NCBI GenBank assembly: GCA_900155495.1
Contig: FTLJ01000379.1
Coordinates: 1 to 51,320, forward strand
Direction of reading: 5' to 3'
DNA from: Porogramme epimiltina
Taxonomy: Eukaryota; Basidiomycota; Agaricomycetes; Polyporales; Polyporaceae
Length of the DNA: 51,320 nucleotides
The notes under the pieces were generated by a model, which saw only the letters and a program-made list of their open reading frames with translations, had not been told where the DNA came from and did no database searches. Shown piece by piece: positions 43,258 through 51,320 of this stretch; position 1 is the stretch's first letter; each line of letters opens with the position of its first letter. A program made the translations under genes and the position numbers.

Positions 43258-45211
43258 TTATAACCATGGAGGCCATAGCCAATGTACTTTTCCAGGATCG
43301 CGACACTCACGCGGAACCCTCCAGTACCATGTTAAATCCACTGGCCATCCATACGGCTTTTGAATCACCGTGAATTCATCGACGACCTCCGTCAACGGCG
43401 CTACGCGTTTTGGGCCCCACAGGTCGTCCGTTTCTAGCATCACCACCAGCCGGTGGATCGGGCTCGCCTTGTCGCTGTCCCTGCGCGACACGCAAATAGC
43501 GATGAGGTCCTCTACCTGGTCTGGAATCCAGACAGGCACCGCCAGCGTGTGGAGACAAGGGCAAACAGGGTCACCGTCGTCCGAAGAGAGGAGCTGGCGT
43601 GCGAGGGTACACCAGAAGGAGGGACGAAGAGGGTGATCGATCATGAGCGTCGTAAGTCGTGGGAGGGCGGCGAGGAGCGGGTTTGGCGGCACAAAGAACA
43701 CGCTCCACCAGTCCGAGACCCAGAGTGAGTGTATATTTGTGAATAGGGGGGCATTGGCAACGGTGTGGTAAACGGTGCTGCGCTCAGCGACAGACCCGGA
43801 GTATATTTCAACATCAATGCGTACACCACCCATAACTTGTGCCCATCCGACGTCGGTATCGGTGTCAGTTTCAGCTCCAACGAGTTGCATTGAGACCCAT
43901 GAACTTTCTAGTCTGCTCGTGTTCAACATATTGGCCCTGGGGTCCTTCGTATGGATGCGCATGCAGGTCAGCCCCCCGGCCCAAGGATGTAAAAAGGAGA
44001 CGGTCTTCTCGAGCTCCTCTGCACGAATCTGGGAAAGGTGGACGAGACATTCCGCAGGTATCTGGAGATGGGATAGGAGTGCGTATCTGAATGCTGGTCC
44101 TATGGGGGACCAGTGTGCCCTTGGAGAGCGCATGCTGCTGGTAGTCACCTCGTCGATAGAGAAGATGCGAAGCTTGGGAAGGGATATTTTGCCTTGTGGT
44201 ATGACCGCATCGCCTCCGCGTAAACCTATGGCATCCAGGTAGCATAGATGCACCGTCTGGAGGTTCGGGCAACCGGATAAGAAAGCCAGGAAATGGGCGT
44301 TGGTAACCTTCAGACGGGAGGTCCCTATGCAGGTCGTATCAATGACGAGGTGCAAAAGGGCGGGGAACTGAGTCGAAGGAAGGGATTGAATTTCTTCTAG
44401 ATAGAGCTCTTCTAACTTGGGTGCATGCCCGCCGAATAAAGGAAAGGTTGCATCTTCGAGATGCGCCGTCGGTCGAGGCCTTGAAATATGGCAGATACGC
44501 AATTCGTCCGCGGGAAATGATAGAATCGACGACAAGTACTGCACATTCACCAAATCCGTGCGCAGCGAATGAATGCGCCCCCCCTCCTTGTCCAGGAGTT
44601 CTTGAATGGTAGATCCGACATTCGGCCCCCCGATAAATGCTTTCAGCTGGCCATTCTCAGACCAACGATGTTTGGTGATTGGCAAGTACCGCATCTTGTC
44701 ACTATATATGTACGACCACAGGGACTTGGTGGCCAGCGTGACGTCTCGCCAGTATTGGCACACCAGAGTCAATCGAAGGAGGTGGTTCAGCTGAGGAATG
44801 TTTGTGTAAAACGGCAGTGAAACTCGGGTTCGAGAGTTGTCGTCAGAGGACGACGAAATGACCAGTGTAAACACTTGTGCCAAAAGTTCACTGGGTAGCC
44901 TGTTGATTCCCGCTTTATCATTGGTGATTTGCTTGAAAAGGCGGGTGGCTTCATCAAGGATCAAGCCCAGATGTTCAAGCTACCAATATACAGCATGTCA
45001 ACACACACAGCCAAGCACAGAGCCTCGTCGCCCGTACCGACTGTGATGTTGCACTTCTTAAGGACGAAACATAGACATTTAGCCACGCAGGAGTGACAGC
45101 TATAACCTATGCTACGTAGACATACCTTGAGCTAGCCTTCAACTCGAACATGAACCTGCGTAATATGTCCTCCGGAGTCTCCCTCATGCATCTCTCTCGA
45201 TCCTCCGACAT
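43258..45211 (-). CDS. F-box protein
   Basis: Substrate receptor of an SCF ubiquitin ligase, by family. The large exon (about 44979-43258) encodes the F-box near its start: INRLPSELLAQVFTLVISSS, then RLTLVCQYWRDVTLATKSLW. About 470 residues of irregular leucine-rich repeats follow (e.g. LEELYLEEIQSLPSTQFPAL, GCPNLQTVHLCYLDAIGLRG). This is the usual layout of the expanded F-box families of mushrooms. The large frame has no ATG before the box. A small upstream exon (45211 to about 45128; MSEDRERCMRETPEDILRRF followed by MFELKASS) is the likely start. Its donor (AG|GTATGT) is not in phase with the obvious acceptor (TTGGTAG), so the junction or an extra exon is unresolved. Confidence 0.8.
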
Positions 45212-45483
45212 TATTGCGATGCAAAGGTGTATGGAACAAGCTAGATGGCTGCCAGATTGGTTGCAAGAGACAAGCTACCACTGCCCACTATAAGACACCG
45301 GCGACCGCGGAGACGGGCATTCGTCACGTGATCCAGCCACGAGACGAATTTACAGTGATAAATATTAATAAAGAGTGAGGATATTTCATTATGGATCGCA
45401 TAGAACTAAACAGTACGGGCGAATGAATAGCATATGTAGCGAAGCACAAGTGATGAGAATGCATTACGGCACCACAGGATCCT
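45212..45483. other. Short spacer
   Basis: Between the F-box promoter and the end of the Gep4 gene. Nothing else seen. Confidence 0.4.
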
Positions 45484-46527
45484 TCAGCTACGGAGCCTCC
45501 GCCAAACCCGACGCACCCAACCCTCTTGCACTTCAGGCACCGGAGGAACAGGCAAGGGCCGTACGAACCTATGTTGCAGGCTCTCTCGCCACGCGGACTC
45601 CTGCGGCTTGAGTAGCCACCTCTCCACTCCTGCGAGCATGCCTCTTTCAAGCGCACGAAGAGCCAGAGCTTCCCGCTTCCACAACCCCTCCGTCCACACT
45701 CCGAGAGGGCCCACCCGCTCCGAGTACATCACGTCGGCGCCCCTAGACTCCTCCACCAGCGCCGCTTTTTCGTCCGTCGCATCTTGCCTGGGCACTTGCG
45801 GTCGCCGCCGAGTCATACGATTTGCCATGACCATGTCGGTGAGGAGACGGTCTCCGACGACGATGAGCTCGTCGTCTTGTACCGGCCGAGGTAGAGACGA
45901 GAAGTATGCGCGGATGTTTTTGATGCATGAATATGAAGGCTTGAGAGAAGGATGTCGTAGGACGGGGGCAGACAGATGGTGCGTTACGGACTCGGCCTAT
46001 AGGAGAATGGGAGATGTTGATGTTGGGCTGGGACAGTTGCGGCAAAAAGCAATGCGAACGCACCTCGATTTCCCCGACGTCCGTATGTGAGCCTGCCGTG
46101 TTGCTTACAATAAGCACATTGCCAGGCCCGAATGTCTCCCGGCACTCCTTCCATGCTTCCTGCGTTCTCCCTTGGTCACCCGAAAGAGGATAAAAACCAA
46201 ACTGTCTCTCACCTTGAGCTCTGGAACGAGCTGGTCATCATGTGGCACCGTCTACAGTTTTGTAAGTTCCATACAAACTTTGCAAACGCAAACGTGGCGA
46301 ACGCACCAAGCAGTTGTCCTTATCGAAAACAGCTCCGCGGTACCCTGCGCGATACAGTGCAGGAAAGTCAAGCTGACGGATGTCTTCCTACCGTGTCCCG
46401 TCAGTACTATCCGTCTAGCTTCGAGGTGGAAGGGGAGATGACCTTTCACCACAATGCCCGGGACAACAAACCGGGGAAATACGAGGAGCTGAAACGGGAC
46501 GAGAATTCCCGGAATATTCAGCGGCAT
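45484..46527 (-). CDS. GEP4: Mitochondrial phosphatidylglycerophosphatase Gep4
   Basis: HAD-family phosphatase that converts phosphatidylglycerophosphate to phosphatidylglycerol in the mitochondrial matrix, a step of cardiolipin synthesis. Five exons join in frame. The start MPLNIPGILVPFQLLVFPRF is typical of the family. HAD motif I is AVFDKDNCLT (nucleophile Asp about residue 49, second Asp two further). Motif II is NVLIVSNTAGS. A lysine in SLKPSYSCIKN suits motif III, and ELIVVGDRLLTDMVMANRM is motif IV. The last 115 residues are the helical C-terminal part (ERVGPLGVWTEGLWKRE). The deduced length of about 270 residues is similar to fungal relatives, from memory. No frame break seen. Confidence 0.93.
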
Positions 46528-47273
46528 GTTTTTCGGTCTTCGTGTGCGGGCTTGAACTAGACTGAGTGGCCCAACAGGCCAGAGAAACGGCCCCCAACGG
46601 AAGGCGAAAGGATAGACAAGAAGACAGCTTACCGCTAGAGTGCGCGCTGGTGTGCTCTCCAAGGTCACACTCCTCGTCACGTGTGACACTATCTCTTTAT
46701 AGTAATCCGTGACATGTCACATACTACCCAGCGCCACGGTTTCAATCGAAAGCCTCCATACTTAGAGCGAATCGACCATAAAACCTGCAGGATAGACCGA
46801 GTAGAACTGGGGCCAGGTGCAGTGAATCCTGGGCTTCCCTATCAGCGTCTGCCCACGGCCGAGTACTGCACACATCAAAAGATTTTAGCGAAAGGGATCT
46901 TACGGTAAAAATGAACACTGAGCAAGCCCGCAATTGAGACCTCGGACGTGTCTCTCCTCCGGCGCAGGCCTCTCTAGCCTCCGTGCTCGCTGCTCAGCGC
47001 TCAGGGCTCCCCTGCAAGACTTCCGAATTTCTGATTACCCGCCATGCCGCGAGGCCGCTTGAGGCCGTAGTCGCGTAGGGTATACCATACTTGCCGTAAG
47101 CCGCGTCCAACGCCTTGCGGGCGGTCGCGAGCAACGTACAGCGACAGGGCTACGGCCAGAAGCTCGTGTTTTACCTGTTCCCTGGCCGCCGCGAGCTGCG
47201 AGCCTCGCCGGTAGGGCGCGCAGCGACGGCCAGTACACTCTAGCCATAGCATCGCTGCGCGCAGTTCAATTCC
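46528..47273. other. Intergenic stretch left of the inverted repeat element
   Basis: The minus frame at 47001-47285 (ELRAAMLWLECTGRRCAPYR and following) is GC-rich and protein-like, and it runs into the left arm of the inverted repeat. It could be a relic of a mobile element, but I recognise no transposase motif. The rest holds nothing clear. Confidence 0.4.
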
Positions 47274-47337
47274 AGCTTGTTGCAAGTCGATAGACCGCGA
47301 ACAAAAACGTTCGTCTAGAAATCTTCAAGGTCCGCCA
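47274..47337 (+). repeat. Left arm of inverted repeat
   Basis: 64 bases beginning AGCTTGTTGCAAGTCGATAG, pairing with the arm at 47624-47687. By hand count 58 of 64 positions match. Confidence 0.9.
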
Positions 47338-47623
47338 GCGTTTGCCAAATTAGCGCTTACTATTCGAGCCTTTCCCGCCCAGTCGACCAGGCTGGACCGG
47401 GCCTAGTTAGATTGAGTTGTCCCAGACTCCTAGCACCGTGCACTGTTGTATTCATCGGAGGAGATGCAATCAAGAGTATCTAACTATGTCCTAGAACTAT
47501 GGGGCATGCATCGTCGGGCACATACTACGAACAGGAGCGATATACGGTGTTGTGCAATTTTGTTGACCTGCATCGGGGAAACAGGCAGGAGACGTCGTTG
47601 GTAGGCGCCTGTATGACATAAGT

Positions 47624-47687
47624 TGGCGGACTTTGGAATTTCCTAGACGAACGTTTTTGATCGCGGTCTATCGACTTGCAACAAGCT
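47624..47687 (-). repeat. Right arm of inverted repeat
   Basis: Reverse complement of the left arm. Five of its six differences cluster toward the inner end. Confidence 0.9.
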
Positions 47688-48730
47688 GTCAATCCTCGAC
47701 GCGGGCACCACGGCATCGCAGGCGAACTAGTTCGATGGGGGAGAGCGGGGGGTTGCGCGTATTCTTTTCCCGGGGCCAGACCCGGAGGACCGCCCCGGTT
47801 GCATAGCACCATACATGTACATCCATAGAACACCAACTTTTACCAAGCCCAGAGCGATAATCGAGGACAGACAGGCGGCGAGAAAAGACAGGCGGCGCGG
47901 CGTCGACAGGCGTGCGCGCGCGCGAACATATAACCTCTATGACGTACGGGGGACAGGGAGAGTGCAGCAGCCTCGAGCGCAGCGCGTGCCCCGCGGGGAC
48001 ACGGACATGGCGGGCGGCGGGCGGGCGTGTGAGTAGGGAGCGCATAACGACCGTCCCCACACACACGCCGCTGTCGCCGTCTCCGCGCACGCGCGACGCG
48101 GTGCGTGCGGCGATGGGGGAGGGGGGAACGAGGACGGGGACTGGGACGGGGGTGGGGGTGGGGAAAATAACACGGAAATATCCAACAACCGACTAACAAA
48201 CAAGCGGCGCGGGGGTATGGGACGGTACGGTAGGCGGGTAATAGGGAGTATGTACGGTACTTCTTTGCTTGTAAGTAGGTCGGCGGGTGTTTATACGATG
48301 TGATATGCGTTCAGCGTGTGATATGTATGTACGACGTATGGGTGTATGGATGCAGTGTGTATGATACCAAGCGGGTTTTATCGATATGTGGGTAATGCAA
48401 TGGGCGAGGAGCGAAAGCACGAGAGCCAGAGAATAATACATAGACGAGCGCGTAGGATACCGACGGATGCAAAAACGGGACACAAAGGCTGCAAATAAGG
48501 GGGTTGGAAAACGCGATGGAAAACGCGACGGAGCCGCTGCGCGCGCTCAGGACGGCGCAGCGCGGTGAACGGTGAACAACAGGGGGTGGTGCGAATGTGA
48601 AGAAAGAGACAATCAACGGAAACAGTGGAACAGGGGAACCGCACCGGAATAGGTTAACGCATAATCGCACCTCCGCGCGACCCCGCGCGAGGCGCACCAA
48701 CCGTGTCCTTCGGCGCGCCAGACCTCAAGC
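47688..48730. other. 3' flank of the bZIP gene and low-complexity sequence
   Basis: Includes G-rich simple sequence at about 48110-48170 and TGTATG/GTATG-rich sequence at about 48290-48365. No gene supported. Confidence 0.5.
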
Positions 48731-51116
48731 CTAGCACACCTCCACCTCCCACTCGCCGCCCTCCCGGCCCTTCCCAGGCATCCCTCGCAACGCGATCCGC
48801 ACCCGGCGTCGCCCGGACGATGACGAGCTCATCCCTGGGCTGCCCGCGCGCGATATCCCGCTCCCGACGCTCCCGTACTCGCTGCCCAGCTCGAACTCGT
48901 ACTCGTTCGGCGCGTGCGAAGGCGACGCGCCGCCCGGGAAGAACGCGCTCGTGGGCGAGGACAGGTGCGACGGCGACGACGCGGCCGAGTACGCAGACTG
49001 CGAGGTGGGGAACGCGAAGTCGAGCGGGTGCAGACCGGACGGCGCAGCGCCAAAGTCGCCCGCGCCGACGCCGAGGAACGGCCCGAGGTCTTCCTGCGCG
49101 TCGTGCCACATCGTCTGGTCCTCTTCCGTCGACACGGACGCCGTTGGCTCGCTGCCGGCCTCCGACGCCGCCGGAGGGTGGATCCGCACGCGGATCCGGC
49201 CCTCCTTCGCGGCCGACGCATCGAACGAGATGTCCAGTCCGCTCAGGCCCAGCTTCTCCGCGTCGAGGTCGACGAACTCGAGCTTCTTGAACTCCGGCTC
49301 CGCAGGCTCCTCCGTCATGAGCGACGACGGCGCGAGGTCGAGGTCCATCGCGCCCGAGCCGAAGCCGAGGCCCCAGTCGTAGTCGTTCGTCGGGAACGTC
49401 GTCATGTCCAGGGACGTCGAGTGAGAGTGCGAGTGCGAGTGGCCAAACGACATGCTGTTCGCCATCGCGCTGTGCGCGGGCATCGATAGGAGCGTGGGGA
49501 GAGCGCACAGAAGAACCTTCTCGAGGGCGCGTCGTCAGCGCCGGCGGTCAAGATGCGGAGCTCGCGGGCGTCACGTACCATCAGTCCTAGGCTCGCCCCT
49601 GACCGCTCGCCCTTGTGCGCACGCAGCGATACCGGGAGCGACGGCTCGACCGTCTCCATCTTCACCTCTGCGGGCTGCTGCTCCGGAGTGGGCGACGGCG
49701 CGCTTGATAGCTTGTCCGCAAGCTCGCGTTCACGCTGCTGCGTCTCCGCGAGCTGCCGCTTGAGCAGCTCGAGCTCCGACTTGAGGCCCTCATCGGATGA
49801 TGACGACGACGATGACAGTTCCGCCGGGGCCGGAGCTTGCTGTTGGATCGAAGCGAGAAGACGAGCGTTCTCCTGCTCGAGCTCAGCGACGCGACTGTAA
49901 GGGGAAGGAGTGAGCACGTCGTCCGGAGATCAGGTAAAAGACTGGATCAAAAAGGGCGAACTGGGGTCGTGATCTCGGGCGCATCGATGTCAGCGAGCAC
50001 CGGAATCCGCGCGCGTGTTTTGGAAACGTCCGAGTGGGGACCCGGTAGGGGGAAACCTATCTATGGCGTGCCATCACACCCGACGTGGAAGTGCAGAGCA
50101 TCTGATGTTCCTCCCACAGAGCGGAGCTGTGGGGGTCGGAAGCCCCATCAGACCGTGGCATTAGACGCCCATCGCGATGCCGTTGAGCGCCCACGGAGGC
50201 TGTATCGCCCTTCCCACCCCCGCGTCGGGAGGACTCGGGGAGCGCGAAAAACACTCACGCAGGAAGGGCGAGCGGCGAGCGTGCAGGCCATGCACACCGT
50301 GGACCCGCGCAAGGAGAATGCACGAGCCCGCGGAGGCGGGCAGGATGGGGTGGGAAGGGAGCGATATCGCGAGGCACAGAATAACGGAAATAGCGAATGG
50401 AGCGGGGAGGTCGGCAGACGGGGACGGAGCCTAGAAACCGCGACGACAAGCGAGAGGGAATGGGGTACTCACATCTCCATGTGCTCAAACTCCTCCCGTT
50501 TCCTCTGCCGACTCAGAAACGCGGCGGCGCGGTTCTTGACCAGCCGCGCCTCGCGCTTACTGAGCCCAGTCACGTCCGGCGGCACAAAGTCCTTCGTGCT
50601 CACCCGCTCCCCGGAACGGGCCTTCTTCGTGCAAGCTCCGGCGTTGATCGTCATGGACGGCCGCTTAGCGGGCACGACGACGCTACCTGCGGAGGCGCCG
50701 GACTCCGATGAGCCCTCTGCCGCCGGGAACGTGTGCTGCCCTGCGGCGGACGTGCGTGGGAGGTTCTGCGGCGTGACTTGAGGGGACGACGCAGGCGTGG
50801 ACGCTGGGCTGCTCATCTGCGCAGACATTGTGCCGGGCACGAAGTCGAAGACCTGGTGGGTGGGGAGGCACTGGTCGGAGGGCACGTCGGGGGTCATGCG
50901 GCCTTTGAGGACTTTCCGGGTGTCGGGCATTGCGCCGGGCATGTGTGAGGAGGGTGGAGAGGTGGACATAGGGAGCGAGAATGGGTCGTAAAGAGCGGCG
51001 AGGGCAGGATCCCGATCCCATGGGACGGCGAGGGCGTCGGCGATGGGAGAGGTGAGGGGTGCATCTGCGGCGATGATGTTGGACATGTGCAACGCGGGGA
51101 GGTGCATTGAGGACAT
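48731..51116 (-). CDS. bZIP transcription factor with possible membrane segment
   Basis: Exons about 51116-50473, 49894-49579 and 49516-48731. The N-terminal 180 residues are Pro/Ser/Ala-rich. The basic region is LSKREARLVKNRAAAFLSRQ followed by RKREEFEHME (N-x-x-A-A-x-x-S-R signature). After a 578-bp GT-AG intron the zipper continues RVAELEQENARLLASIQQQ, then a second coil (KSELELLKRQLAETQQRERE). After RAHKGER comes a hydrophobic segment, GASLGLMVLLCALPTLLSM, then about 260 residues that are His/Ser-, Gly- and acid-rich and end in EVC. A bZIP followed by one membrane span recalls ATF6 and plant bZIP28; the span is short and contains a proline, so this is inference. The start chosen (MSSMHLPALH) has a TATA-like box about 140 bp upstream. 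An in-frame extension past the window edge is possible. Confidence 0.82.
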
Positions 51117-51254
51117 GCTCGGGTTTTCGAGGCAAGGCTGCCGGCGGCGGGGGCGGGATGGTGGGGCGGGGGGGTGGAGGGCGGAAGCTGCGGAGGAAGA
51201 TGGCGACGGGGGGGGGGGTTCGGGTTCAAAAAGATGGCGGCGTAAGGGACGCGG

Positions 51255-51262
51255 ACTTATAT
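51255..51262 (-). promoter_or_regulatory. TATA-like box of the bZIP gene
   Basis: ATATAAGT on the minus strand, about 140 bases before the ATG at 51116. It supports that start over a longer frame running off the window. Confidence 0.45.
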
Positions 51263-51320
51263 CGACGTTGCCGCCATACATTCCAGATACGGAAGTACTT
51301 GCACTGCCGACACATCTCAA

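Larger units (their letters stand above)
47274..47687. mobile_element. MITE-like element with 64-bp terminal inverted repeats
   Basis: Two 64-bp arms face each other around 286 bp of non-coding sequence, 414 bp in all. The ends are AGCTTGTTGCAAG and its complement. No transposase is inside, as expected for a non-autonomous element. I found no exact target-site duplication: flanks TTCAATTCC and GTCAATCCT are only similar. So it could instead be a palindromic rearrangement. Confidence 0.55.

Noticed and set aside
47001..47285. Transposase fragment next to the inverted repeat
   Set aside because: No catalytic DDE/D motif or recognised family; too short to support.
48654..49508. 284-codon minus frame overlapping the bZIP C-terminal exon
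   Set aside because: Arg/Pro/Gly-rich shadow of the bZIP exon in another frame; the bZIP frame joins through valid splice sites.
49837..50781. 314-codon + strand frame opposite the bZIP gene
   Set aside because: It lies across the bZIP exon 1 and the long intron in antisense. It has no domain and a composition explained by the GC-rich opposite strand.
48731..51116. bZIP as a Hac1/Cib1 orthologue with unconventional Ire1 splicing
   Set aside because: The basic region differs in style from Hac1/Cib1 and the intron has ordinary GT-AG borders, with no evident Ire1-type stem-loops.

Overview
The window looks like nuclear DNA of a filamentous basidiomycete, probably an agaricomycete. Genes are dense and on both strands. 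They are broken by many short GT-AG introns of about 50-65 bases (eleven exons in the first transporter gene). Several encoded proteins are typical of such fungi: DHA2 transporter, Pol X polymerase, F-box protein, Isa2, Gep4, and small cysteine-rich proteins. No rRNA, tRNA, CRISPR array, prokaryotic operon or recognisable autonomous transposon was seen. The species assignment is inference.

Layout, left to right. 0.6-3.1 kb (-): a 14-helix-type MFS exporter. 4.3-10.8 kb (-): a family X DNA polymerase with BRCT domain and a Pol mu/TdT-like GW motif, flanked by two proteins with divergent HMG boxes. 12.7-15.0 kb (+): a roughly 1.3-kb tandem duplication holding two secreted, apparently GPI-anchored proteins; the first copy is damaged. 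15.3-17.7 kb: a divergent pair of probable mitochondrial proteins. 18.3-19.3 kb (-): a protein with RNA polymerase II CTD-like repeats. 20.5-26.2 kb (+): three unrecognised nuclear-type proteins, two with possible HMG-like helices. 26.6-28.6 kb (-): glutaryl-CoA dehydrogenase, divergent from a coiled-coil gene that is separated from the next gene only by one in-frame stop codon (28.9-30.6 kb).

30.8-31.5 kb (+) and 37.7-38.1 kb (-): two YCII-domain paralogues. Between them lie another degenerate HMG-like gene (32.2-33.0 kb), a tentative gene near 35-36 kb and long stretches without convincing genes. 38.4-39.4 kb (+): Isa2 (mitochondrial Fe-S assembly), divergent from the second YCII gene. 40.4-40.9 kb (-): a small cysteine-rich protein. 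41.9-45.2 kb (-): an F-box gene and a probable F-box/LRR relic. 45.5-46.5 kb (-): Gep4 PGP phosphatase of cardiolipin synthesis. 47.3-47.7 kb: a 414-bp element bounded by 64-bp inverted repeats. 48.7-51.1 kb (-): a bZIP factor split by a long intron and carrying a possible membrane segment after the zipper.

The genes do not form one metabolic cluster. Two themes recur. Several encode proteins recognised or predicted as mitochondrial (15.3, 17.1, 26.6, 30.8, 38.4 and 45.5 kb). The second theme is a scatter of fast-evolving HMG-box-like and low-complexity nuclear proteins. The best leads are the divergent HMG set, the decaying GPI-protein duplicate, the possibly membrane-tethered bZIP, the CTD-like repeat protein, and two loci whose single in-frame stop suggests a recent gene split.
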